DNA of 64,000 nt from Colwellia sp. TT2012 (GTDB lineage Bacteria; Pseudomonadota; Gammaproteobacteria; Enterobacterales; Alteromonadaceae): assembly GCF_001440345.1 (NCBI RefSeq), contig NZ_LJYX01000016.1, forward strand, positions 124,001 to 188,000, given 5' to 3'. Shown here one piece after another: positions 56,510-64,000 of this stretch. The notes under the pieces were generated by a model. That model was not told where the DNA came from. It ran no database searches and saw only the letters and a list, made by a program, of their open reading frames with translations. The position numbers and the translations under genes were made by a program. Each line of letters opens with the position of its first letter. Position 1 is the first letter of the stretch.

Positions 56510-56980
56510 ATGAAACTCACCTTATATGCTGTTGGCAACAAAATGCCTGCATGGGTTAGCCTAGGCTTTGCTGAATACAGCCGTCGCTTCCCCCGTGATT
56601 TAAGCTTTCATCTAGTTGAAATTCCCGCAGGAAAGCGCGGTAAAAATGCAGATATCACCCGTATCCTAGCGAAAGAAGGTGAATTGTTATTGGCGGCAAT
56701 CCCTAAGGGCAACCGTATTGTCACCCTTGAAGTTGAAGGACAAGCATGGACAACACCAAAACTTGCCAAGCAACTGCAAAGCTGGCAACTTGATGGCAGA
56801 GATGTCGCTTTACTTGTCGGTGGGCCTGAAGGTTTAGCGCCCGCGTGTATTAAAGCCTCTGAGCAAAAGTGGTCATTGTCCGCCTTAACACTACCTCACC
56901 CCATGGTACGAATACTCATCGCAGAGAGTCTATATCGCGCTTGGAGTGTCAATACTAACCATCCTTATCATAGAGAATAG
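56510..56980 (+). CDS. rlmH: 23S rRNA (pseudouridine1915-N3) methyltransferase RlmH
   Basis: A 156-residue SPOUT methyltransferase acting on 70S ribosomes. Motifs: [47 protein letters not shown], and the knot [16 protein letters not shown], ending [20 protein letters not shown]. Every family landmark is present. It probably has its own promoter after the terminator upstream. Confidence 0.96.
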   Translation: MKLTLYAVGNKMPAWVSLGFAEYSRRFPRDLSFHLVEIPAGKRGKNADITRILAKEGELLLAAIPKGNRIVTLEVEGQAWTTPKLAKQLQSWQLDGRDVALLVGGPEGLAPACIKASEQKWSLSALTLPHPMVRILIAESLYRAWSVNTNHPYHRE

Positions 56981-57045
56981 CTTGTGTTGATGACTACGTT
57001 AGCCATACTTTTAGTAAATAATTTTATTTTTGATAGCGTGCGCTA

Positions 57046-59007
57046 GTGTCTCCACGTCGTATTGTCATTCGCAATCGCTCCGCTGAAGCAAACTTATTTG
57101 CCCGACGGACTTTTATTGCTTTTATCGGCGTGGTGCTAGTAGTGCTGATACTCTTTGCCAATATTTATAACTTACAAGTTGAATCTTTCGAGAAATATCA
57201 AACACGCTCAAACTCTAATCGTATTAAGCTACTGCCGGTAGCGCCAAATCGTGGTTTGATTTATGACAGAAATGGCGTATTACTTGCTGATAATAAGCCA
57301 GTATATAGTTTAGAAGTGATAGCCGAGGATGTCGACGATATAAAAGCCAGCATAGCGCAAGTAAGCCTGTTGCTAAATATCAGCGCAGACCGACAACGTA
57401 AGTTTTTCAAATCGATGAAACGCAAGCGTCGCTTCAAACCTGTAGAATTGCACTCGCGTTTAAGTGATCAACAAGTGGCTTTGTTCTCGGTAAATCAACA
57501 TAAATACCCCGGAATTTTTGTTAATGCCCGTTTAAAACGCTATTACCCTTTTGCTGATTTAACCACCCATACCCTGGGGTATGTGGCTCGTATCAATAGA
57601 AAAGATCTCAATAAATTAGAGCAAGCAGATCAGTCTGAAAACTATGCAGCCACCTATGCTATTGGCAGGTTGGGTATTGAAAGATATTATGAAAACATGT
57701 TGCATGGCACCATTGGCCATCAAGAAGTAGAGGTCAATAACCAAGGCCGAGTGATCCGCACGCTAAATTACACGCCGCCTATACCGGGCAAAGACCTGAC
57801 CTTGACCTTAGATATTGAATTACAAATGATCGCTAAACGTGCCTTATCCGGAAAACGAGGTGCTGTAGTTGCTATGGACCCACGAACGGGGGGCATTTTA
57901 GCCATGTATTCAAATCCAAGTTACGACGGTAATTTGTTTGTTCATGGTATTAGCACTAAAAACTATAAAAAGTTACTTGAATCAAAGGATCTACCGCTTA
58001 TTAACCGCAGTGTACAAAGTGGTTATCCACCCGCCTCTACTGTTAAGCCCTTTCTGGCGTTAACCGGTTTAGAAGAGAATGTGATCACGCCAAGCACAAC
58101 CATTAACGATCCAGGCTGGTATCAGTTGGCAGGTTTACCTAATAAATACCGTGATTGGAAGCCCTGGGGCCATGGTATAGTGAATTTAAACAAGGCGATT
58201 GAACAGTCTTGTAACATCTACTTCTATGATCTCGCCTTTAAATTAGGTATCACCAAAATCAGTAATATGATGCAACGATTTGGCTTTGGCGAACGTACCG
58301 GTCTCGATATTCACGGAGAAAGCAAAGGTATTATGCCCAGTATCGCTTGGAAGCGTGCCCGTTATAATGAACCTTGGTACACCGGAGAAACACTTTCAGT
58401 GGGCATTGGCCAGAGTTTTTGGACCGTTACACCACTGCAACTAACCCAAGCGTTAACAACCTTAGTAAATCATGGTGAGCGTAAAATCCCACACCTATTA
58501 AAAGCCAATACTGAGTTGATTATTGAAAGTAATGGCAATACTTATCATCAAATTACGCCCATCAATTATGAGCCACCCGCTCCTTTAGTATTAAAGCAAG
58601 AAAAAAATTGGGATCTGGTCTTAAATGCCATGCATAATACCGTGCAAAAATTTGGTGCTACCGCTTACAAACCGTTTAAAGGCACTACCTATGATGTCTC
58701 AGGTAAAACTGGCTCAGCTCAGGTTGCACGTATCAAACAAGATGAAAAATATGACGCTAAAACCACATCCGAAAACAAACGTGATAACGCCATGTTTATT
58801 GCTTTCGCTCCCTTTGATAACCCTGAAATTGTCATTGCGGTAGCCATTGAAAATGTCGCCAAAGGTGGTGGTGCCACTAATGCTGCGCCAGTGGCAAGGC
58901 AGATTATGGATCAGTATTTTGGTGACAGAGTGATTACCAGCCAAGCGTCTACCATGACATACCAAATACCTGCAGCCATAGCAATGTTACCCCAAGAGGC
59001 TGACTAA
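57046..59007 (+). CDS. mrdA: penicillin-binding protein 2 (peptidoglycan transpeptidase)
   Basis: Elongation-specific class B PBP of 653 residues. One N-terminal membrane span (FIAFIGVVLVVLILFANIYN), a dimerisation domain (PVAPNRGLIYDRNGVLLADN), and the transpeptidase domain with SxxK (PPASTVKPF; Ser331, Lys334), SCN (EQSCNIYFYD) and KTG (SGKTGSAQVA). It forms the elongation complex with RodA. GTG start at 57046. The stop overlaps the rodA start by one base. Confidence 0.94.
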   Translation: MSPRRIVIRNRSAEANLFARRTFIAFIGVVLVVLILFANIYNLQVESFEKYQTRSNSNRIKLLPVAPNRGLIYDRNGVLLADNKPVYSLEVIAEDVDDIKASIAQVSLLLNISADRQRKFFKSMKRKRRFKPVELHSRLSDQQVALFSVNQHKYPGIFVNARLKRYYPFADLTTHTLGYVARINRKDLNKLEQADQSENYAATYAIGRLGIERYYENMLHGTIGHQEVEVNNQGRVIRTLNYTPPIPGKDLTLTLDIELQMIAKRALSGKRGAVVAMDPRTGGILAMYSNPSYDGNLFVHGISTKNYKKLLESKDLPLINRSVQSGYPPASTVKPFLALTGLEENVITPSTTINDPGWYQLAGLPNKYRDWKPWGHGIVNLNKAIEQSCNIYFYDLAFKLGITKISNMMQRFGFGERTGLDIHGESKGIMPSIAWKRARYNEPWYTGETLSVGIGQSFWTVTPLQLTQALTTLVNHGERKIPHLLKANTELIIESNGNTYHQITPINYEPPAPLVLKQEKNWDLVLNAMHNTVQKFGATAYKPFKGTTYDVSGKTGSAQVARIKQDEKYDAKTTSENKRDNAMFIAFAPFDNPEIVIAVAIENVAKGGGATNAAPVARQIMDQYFGDRVITSQASTMTYQIPAAIAMLPQEAD

Positions 59008-60122
59008 TGCGCAGAAACAGACAAGAGCAACAAAAAAATCACAGTATTGCCCAGCGGCTTCATATAGATATACCCTTGTTGTTAGGTATTTTATCCTTAT
59101 TAGCTTTAGGGCTTTTTCTGGTCTATAGCGCTGGTGGTCAGGAAACCGCCGTGGTTTATCGAAAAGCTCGAAGTATCGGTGTAGCTCTGGTTGGCATGTT
59201 TGTTGTCGCGCAAATTCCGCCACTGGTATATCGTAAGTGGGCGGTACCGGTTTTTGTCTTAGGTTTATTATTGCTGATCAGTGTCTTAATTTTTGGTCAT
59301 GTCGGTAAAGGTGCACAGCGTTGGCTTGATTTAGGTTTTATAAAGTTTCAGCCCTCTGAGATTATGAAATTGATCGTCCCTATTATGATTGCTTGGTTTG
59401 TTAGTCAAGAAAACTTACCGGTAAAAATATCAACGGTGATACTTGCTTTTATTCTAGTACTACTACCCACATTACTTATCGCTAAGCAGCCTGATTTAGG
59501 CACATCCTTGCTTATAGCAAGTTCAGGGATTTTTGTTATTTTTCTTGCGGGTGCCAGTTGGCGGTTAATTGTTGTTTGTCTTGGTTTAGCTTCAGCCTTT
59601 GCACCTATTTTATGGTTCTTCTTGATGAAAGAGTATCAAAAACAACGGGTTTTGACCTTTCTAAATCCAGAGAAAGATCCCCTAGGCTCAGGCTACCACA
59701 TTATTCAATCTAAAATAGCCATTGGCTCAGGGGGTATTGACGGTAAAGGCTGGTTACAAGGTACCCAATCTCAATTAGAGTTTTTACCAGAACGCCATAC
59801 CGACTTTATCTTCTCGGTATTCAGTGAGGAGTTTGGCTTAATTGGTGTTGCCGCCCTGCTTGGCGTCTATTTATTTGTGGTAATGCGCGGTTTGTGGATT
59901 GCCGTCAATGCTCAACACGCCTTTACTAAGTTACTCGCTGGCAGCCTGACGCTAACGTTTTTTGTTTATGTTTTTGTCAACATAGGTATGGTGTCTGGCT
60001 TATTGCCGGTTGTTGGTGTGCCATTACCTTTAGTGAGTTATGGCGGTACTTCTATGGTGACATTAATGGTAGGTTTTGGCATATTAATGGCCATTAGTAC
60101 CCATAGACGTATCCATGTTTAA
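59007..60122 (+). CDS. rodA: rod shape-determining SEDS glycosyltransferase RodA
   Basis: A 371-residue inner-membrane peptidoglycan polymerase of the SEDS family. About ten membrane segments with the blocks GLFLVYSAGGQETAVVYRKA, KGAQRWLDLGFIKFQPSEIM, LIAKQPDLGTSLLIASSG, ERHTDFIFSVFSEEFGLIG and PLPLVSYGGTSMVTLMVGFG. The conserved catalytic Asp is in the ERHTDFIF region. Also named MrdB in enterobacteria. It overlaps mrdA by one base and rlpA by eight. Confidence 0.96.
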   Translation: MRRNRQEQQKNHSIAQRLHIDIPLLLGILSLLALGLFLVYSAGGQETAVVYRKARSIGVALVGMFVVAQIPPLVYRKWAVPVFVLGLLLLISVLIFGHVGKGAQRWLDLGFIKFQPSEIMKLIVPIMIAWFVSQENLPVKISTVILAFILVLLPTLLIAKQPDLGTSLLIASSGIFVIFLAGASWRLIVVCLGLASAFAPILWFFLMKEYQKQRVLTFLNPEKDPLGSGYHIIQSKIAIGSGGIDGKGWLQGTQSQLEFLPERHTDFIFSVFSEEFGLIGVAALLGVYLFVVMRGLWIAVNAQHAFTKLLAGSLTLTFFVYVFVNIGMVSGLLPVVGVPLPLVSYGGTSMVTLMVGFGILMAISTHRRIHV

Positions 60123-61038
60123 GCTGAGCTTAAAAATGTCCCCTATTCCCTGTACGATGAAAGTAATAAAAGTGATGAACCAAAAACTGCTACTGCTCTT
60201 GTTAATATCCATGCTAACTTTGTTAAGTGCTTGCAGCTCTGGCCGCTATCAACAAAAGCATGACAGTATACCTACGCGTCTACCAAACCAAGCAGAATTG
60301 AAAGATGCTATAGCCCGCGCAGAGCCCTATAGTCGCGGCGGTAATAAAGATTATCAAGTATTTGGTAAACCTTACCAAGTTTTAACCACGGCGCAAGGCT
60401 TTGAACAAACCGGCACTGCCTCTTGGTACGGGAAAAAGTTCCATGGCCATCTCACCTCCAATGGTGAAATCTATGACATGTATGCCATGAGCGCCGCCCA
60501 TAAAAATTTACCTTTACCCACCTATTTAAAAGTCACTAATACTGCCAATAATAAATCGGTTATTGTCCGCGTGAACGACAGGGGTCCTTTTCATCAGTCA
60601 CGTATTATTGATTTATCCTATAGTGCCGCTTATAAGCTCGACATGTTAAAAACTGGCATCGCAAACGTAAAAATAAGCGCAATCACTGATTTCGACAAAA
60701 AAACGGGTAAAGTTAAAGATATCACCACTATCCAAGCAACATCTCAAGTCATAGTAAGTCCAGCCATTAAGAAAAAGCCGGTCCCCCCAAACACACAAGA
60801 TAATATGGGCATTGCCACACCTTTTATTCAAGTTTTGGCAACCCGCAACAAAGCGCTAGCTAGCAACACAGCCAAACAGCTAAAAACTCAATACAAGCAA
60901 GAAACAAGCTATGCCAAACATCAAGGGCTTTATCGTATTCAACTTGGACCTATTAGCGATCTTGCCACGTTAAATGCGCTTTTATTGGCCTTAAAACAAA
61001 ATGGCTACCCTAATGCTTATCCAAGAACCTCGCCATAA
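60115..61038 (+). CDS. rlpA: septal ring lytic transglycosylase RlpA
   Basis: Outer-membrane lipoprotein that cleaves naked glycan strands at the septum. The lipoprotein signal is MNQKLLLLLLISMLTLLSAC (start at 60175); ATG codons at 60115 and 60157 give longer versions, and 60115 overlaps rodA by eight nt. It has a double-psi beta-barrel domain (GTASWYGKKFHGHLTSNGEI; VRVNDRGPFHQSRIIDLSYS, with the catalytic Asp/Glu region) and a C-terminal SPOR domain (about 235-305, FIQVLATRNKA; YRIQLGPISDL). The length is typical. Confidence 0.92.
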   Translation: MFKLSLKMSPIPCTMKVIKVMNQKLLLLLLISMLTLLSACSSGRYQQKHDSIPTRLPNQAELKDAIARAEPYSRGGNKDYQVFGKPYQVLTTAQGFEQTGTASWYGKKFHGHLTSNGEIYDMYAMSAAHKNLPLPTYLKVTNTANNKSVIVRVNDRGPFHQSRIIDLSYSAAYKLDMLKTGIANVKISAITDFDKKTGKVKDITTIQATSQVIVSPAIKKKPVPPNTQDNMGIATPFIQVLATRNKALASNTAKQLKTQYKQETSYAKHQGLYRIQLGPISDLATLNALLLALKQNGYPNAYPRTSP

Positions 61039-61188
61039 CCAGGCTAAAAAGAAGCCAGCACCAAGCTTGAGTCAAATCAGCAGCAGTAGCTACAACAAAT
61101 GGTTATAAACCTTGTTACATTTATAACGATTTTTCTGCGAATTTATTGATAATATCGGTTTTTTTCCCGTAGCCAAGCTTTTTAGAAG

Positions 61189-61197
61189 TGGTATACT
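61189..61197 (+). promoter_or_regulatory. extended -10 promoter element of dacA
   Basis: TGGTATACT is an extended -10 (TGN plus TATACT). The transcript would start near 61204, which lies past the GTG at 61201 and so argues for the ATG at 61243 as the dacA start. A -35 box is not obvious, as expected for extended -10 promoters. Confidence 0.4.
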
Positions 61198-61242
61198 TTC
61201 GTGCAGTTGCTTTCCCTTAACTTTTCACACACGACTAATACT

Positions 61243-62442
61243 ATGACTAAAACAACAAATTTCTCTGGCAAATATAACGTCAACAAATTATTTACCTTTT
61301 TCAGTGGCGCTGTTTTTAGCGCGGCGGTTATTCTTACGCCAACGGCTTATGCCATTACCATTATCCCCGATGCACCACAAATTAATGCCAAAGGTTTTAT
61401 CTTAATTGATTACACCACAGGTAAAATTATTGCTGAAGAAAATGCAGATACTCTATTAGCGCCAGCAAGTTTAACCAAAATAATGACCAGTTATATTATT
61501 GGTAAAGAGCTTCAGAACGGTAATATTAAAAACACTGACAAAGTGATGATCAGTGAAAAGGCTTGGGCGAAAAATTTCCCTGACTCTTCTAAGATGTTTA
61601 TTGAAGTGGGCACTGAAGTATCGGTTAGCTTGTTAAACCAAGGAATAATCGTTGCCTCGGGTAATGATGCTTGTGTTGCTATGGCTGAGCATATTGCCGG
61701 CAGTGAAAGTGCCTTTGCAGATTTAATGAATGCCCATGCCGAACAACTTGGTATGACCAGCAGCTTCTTTGAAAATAGTCATGGTTTAGACAGCGACTCA
61801 CATATGACTACGCCTAGAGATATGGCAACACTAGCTATCGCGTTGATCCGCGATGTGCCAGAAGAGTATGCGATATATAAACAAAAATCTTTCACCTATA
61901 ACAATATCAAACAGTATAACCGCAATGGTTTATTATGGGATAAAAGCTTAAACGTTGACGGTATGAAAACCGGTCACACATCCAATGCTGGTTACAGTTT
62001 AGTGACCTCAGCAACTAAAGGCGATATGCGTTTAGTTACCGTTGTTATGGGCACTGCAAGTGAACGAGCACGAAAAGTAGAAAGTAAAAAATTATTAAAT
62101 TATGGCTTCCGCTTTTTCGAAACCATCACCCCTTATAAAGCCGGTGAAATATTTATTGCTAACCGTGTTTGGATGGGCGACAAAGAGAATGTTGACTTAG
62201 GCATTATCTCTGATACGCCGATCACTATTCCTCGCGGCCAACGTAAAAATTTAAAAGCAAACTTTGAATTAAACCAACAATTAACAGCGCCATTAGCTAA
62301 AGGTACGGTAGTTGGTACTTTATTTTTACAACTCAATGATAAAGATATAGCGCAATACCCTCTGGTAACACTGGAGGAAATAAATGAAGGCAGCCTATTT
62401 AGTCGTTTGGCTGACTATGTAAAACTACAGTTTGCTAATTAA
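61243..62442 (+). CDS. dacA: serine-type D-Ala-D-Ala carboxypeptidase (PBP5/6)
   Basis: A 399-residue low-molecular-weight PBP that trims pentapeptides and controls cross-linking. Signal peptide up to about residue 37 (FFSGAVFSAAVILTPTAYA). Active-site motifs: SxxK in LAPASLTKIM (Ser76, Lys79), SGN in VASGNDACVAMAEH, and KTG in DGMKTGHTSNAGYS. A C-terminal PBP5 beta domain and an amphipathic membrane anchor (SLFSRLADYVKLQF) follow. A GTG 42 nt upstream is in frame but lies before the likely transcript start. Confidence 0.95.
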   Translation: MTKTTNFSGKYNVNKLFTFFSGAVFSAAVILTPTAYAITIIPDAPQINAKGFILIDYTTGKIIAEENADTLLAPASLTKIMTSYIIGKELQNGNIKNTDKVMISEKAWAKNFPDSSKMFIEVGTEVSVSLLNQGIIVASGNDACVAMAEHIAGSESAFADLMNAHAEQLGMTSSFFENSHGLDSDSHMTTPRDMATLAIALIRDVPEEYAIYKQKSFTYNNIKQYNRNGLLWDKSLNVDGMKTGHTSNAGYSLVTSATKGDMRLVTVVMGTASERARKVESKKLLNYGFRFFETITPYKAGEIFIANRVWMGDKENVDLGIISDTPITIPRGQRKNLKANFELNQQLTAPLAKGTVVGTLFLQLNDKDIAQYPLVTLEEINEGSLFSRLADYVKLQFAN

Positions 62443-62490
62443 TTAACGCTCCTTATGGTATAAAAGAAATTATTAATAATGAATGAATAA

Positions 62491-62516
62491 AAAAGCCTCT
62501 TGATAGAGGTTTTTTT
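62491..62516 (+). terminator. intrinsic terminator after dacA
   Basis: AAAAGCCTCT pairs with AGAGGTTTTT (one G-T pair) around TGAT and ends in seven T residues. Confidence 0.88.
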
Positions 62517-62666
62517 ATTTTTACCAAGAAAAAATTGCCCCCTTAAACACGACTAATGCTGCCCTAGCAACAAAACGTATAAGGCAAAGAATAAAAACAA
62601 TATCAGCACATGATAATTGATGATAAAATGGCGCTAAAGTAAAAACCTCGCTAGATAAAGAAGTAA

Positions 62667-62936
62667 ATGACTATGAAAACCCATTTTGACGAATTATTAG
62701 AGTTCCCAACGGTATTAAATTTTAAAGTGATGGGCCTTGCCTGTGACGAATTACCGGACTTGATCATTGCGGAACTACAAAAGCACACACCCGGCGATTA
62801 CACGCCCAAAATCAAAGCCAGTTCCAAAGGGACTTATCATGCGGTTTCTATTGCGGTAACCGTTACCAGTAAAGAGCACATTGAAACTATCTATAAAACC
62901 TTAATGGCTATTGAACAAGTACGATACGTTTTATAA
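62667..62936 (+). CDS. ybeD: YbeD family protein (DUF493)
   Basis: An 89-residue small cytosolic protein with an ACT-like fold. It aligns with E. coli YbeD over its length (FDELLEFPTVLNFKVMG; HTPGDYTPKIKASSKGTYHA; ending VRYVL). The function is unknown, but the gene is consistently found between dacA and lipB. ATG codons at 62667 and 62673 are both possible. Confidence 0.93.
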   Translation: MTMKTHFDELLEFPTVLNFKVMGLACDELPDLIIAELQKHTPGDYTPKIKASSKGTYHAVSIAVTVTSKEHIETIYKTLMAIEQVRYVL

Positions 62937-62988
62937 CCCCCTTTAACGCTATCAGTTTTCAACACCCTAGATTAACGAGGTTTGCCGA

Positions 62989-63696
62989 GTGCAGTCAAAT
63001 TCAACCGTCGAGCGAGACATTATTAACCTTGCCGACTCATTAGTCATCCGACAATTAGATACCATGGATTACTGCCAAGTTTGGCATGCCATGAAAAGCT
63101 TTACCGATAATCGTGATGACAGCATTGCTGATGAATTATGGTTAGTGGAACACCCTGCTGTTTTTACCCAAGGCCAAGCTGGCAAAGCCGAACATCTGTT
63201 ACTACCTGGCGATATTGAGGTAGTACAAGTTGACCGTGGTGGTCAAGTCACTTATCACGGTCCAGGTCAGCTCGTTATTTATTGTCTGATTAACCTGCGC
63301 CGCAAGAAAATAGGCATAAGGCAGTTAGTCACTTTGATCGAAACCAGTATTGTCTCGGCTTTAGCGGATTATAATATTGCCGCTTATGCCAAAGCCGACG
63401 CACCGGGTGTATATGTTGATGAGAAAAAAGTTGCCTCCTTAGGCTTAAGAGTTCGCAAAGGCTGCTCTTTTCATGGCTTAGCCATCAATGTGAATATGGA
63501 TTTATCACCTTTTTTACGTATCAACCCCTGTGGTTATGCCGGTCTGAAAATGGTGCAAACTGCTGATTTACAAGGCCCACAAGATACCGCTAGTGCAAGT
63601 ACTGCGTTAGTGAAACATTTAATAAACTTACTTGATGCTAATAATATTAGTTATCAAAGCGGTTTACCAAACGAGAATAACACGCATCATGAATAG
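62989..63696 (+). CDS. lipB: octanoyl-ACP:protein N-octanoyltransferase LipB
   Basis: A 235-residue enzyme that moves octanoate from acyl carrier protein to lipoyl domains. Motifs: [40 protein letters not shown] (catalytic Lys in KKVASLG), and INPCGYAGL with the catalytic Cys. GTG start with an AGG site upstream. The 3' end overlaps lipA by eight nt. Confidence 0.95.
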   Translation: MQSNSTVERDIINLADSLVIRQLDTMDYCQVWHAMKSFTDNRDDSIADELWLVEHPAVFTQGQAGKAEHLLLPGDIEVVQVDRGGQVTYHGPGQLVIYCLINLRRKKIGIRQLVTLIETSIVSALADYNIAAYAKADAPGVYVDEKKVASLGLRVRKGCSFHGLAINVNMDLSPFLRINPCGYAGLKMVQTADLQGPQDTASASTALVKHLINLLDANNISYQSGLPNENNTHHE

Positions 63697-64000
63697 TGAT
63701 TTAACCTCAGTAACAAAAACAGCTAATCGTGCCGCTGGCGAAAAATTTCGCGATGCCGATAAATTAGCTCACATTCCAATTAAAGTAGTTAGCTCAACAA
63801 AAGCGACGATGTTACGTAAACCAAGTTGGTTACGTATCAAGTTACCTCGCTCTAGTGAACGTATTGATGCCATCAAAGCTAATTTACGTAAACACGATCT
63901 GCACTCGGTCTGTGAAGAAGCATCATGCCCCAACTTAGCAGAATGTTTTAATAACGGTACGGCTACCTTTATGATTTTAGGTGATCTATGTACCAGACGT
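63689..64000 (+). CDS. lipA: lipoyl synthase LipA, N-terminal part
   Basis: The first 104 codons of the radical-SAM enzyme that inserts two sulfurs into octanoyl groups. The auxiliary-cluster cysteines [12 protein letters not shown] are present, and the window ends at GDLCTRR, just before the radical SAM CxxxCxxC. Start overlaps lipB by eight nt (translational coupling). The rest lies beyond the window. Confidence 0.95.
   Translation, partial: MNSDLTSVTKTANRAAGEKFRDADKLAHIPIKVVSSTKATMLRKPSWLRIKLPRSSERIDAIKANLRKHDLHSVCEEASCPNLAECFNNGTATFMILGDLCTRR

Overview
This window reads as an ordinary chromosomal segment of a low-GC marine gammaproteobacterium of the order Alteromonadales, most like Colwellia or a close relative (Colwelliaceae). 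The basis is the AT-rich sequence, protein sequences close to Shewanella, Vibrio and E. coli homologues, and conserved enterobacterial-type gene orders (gloB beside a yafS-like gene, ybgC-tolQRAB-pal-cpoB, and leuS-lptE-holA-nadD-rsfS-rlmH-mrdA-rodA-rlpA-dacA-ybeD-lipB-lipA). A PEP-CTERM protein, a tandem tRNA-Lys cluster, a cold-shock helicase with a long leader and a c-di-GMP riboswitch fit that group. The genus is an inference; no database was searched.

Layout. 0-4.3 kb: end of a Nif3-like gene, a YafS-like methyltransferase, gloB, mltD and a small lipoprotein of unknown role. 4.6-14.3 kb: a respiratory block, ccoNOQP (cbb3 oxidase), ccoH (fixH), ccoI (fixI copper ATPase), ccoS, a TauE/SafE-like membrane protein, fnr and uspE. 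A perfect FNR box lies before ccoN and a near-perfect one before uspE, so the oxygen regulator encoded here probably controls its neighbours. 14.4-16.9 kb: pxpABC (5-oxoprolinase). 17.3-25 kb: rimO, a decayed RAYT (REP-associated) transposon, a truncated second copy of the start of rimO, a periplasmic solute-binding protein behind a c-di-GMP-I riboswitch, and an OsmC-YcaO fusion. YcaO is known to promote RimO-dependent ribosomal protein S12 modification, so its nearness to rimO may matter.

25-36 kb: a SulP anion transporter, an AzgA-type purine permease, hpt, a hybrid sensor kinase destroyed by three separate mutations, a PEP-CTERM protein, and a Cpx envelope-stress module (Spy/CpxP-like protein divergent from cpxRA, with a CpxR box between them). 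36-39 kb: tRNA-Ser(GGA) with a decayed second copy, nadA, and six intact tRNA-Lys(UUU) genes followed by three deletion derivatives in tandem, under one rRNA/tRNA-style promoter.

39-47 kb: the Tol-Pal operon and a DeaD/CsdA helicase with a structured leader of about 360 nt. 47-50.8 kb: a PilZ-like protein, a Lon-family protease and YbeL. 50.9-64 kb: the leuS to lipA block covering tRNA charging, LPS transport, DNA polymerase delta subunit, NAD and lipoate synthesis, ribosome maturation and cell elongation. The window ends inside lipA.

No complete novel defence or mobile system was seen. The most notable items are the c-di-GMP riboswitch with a plausible alternative helix, the truncated tRNA-Lys repeats, the rimO duplication around a RAYT element, and the rimO/OsmC-YcaO neighbourhood.
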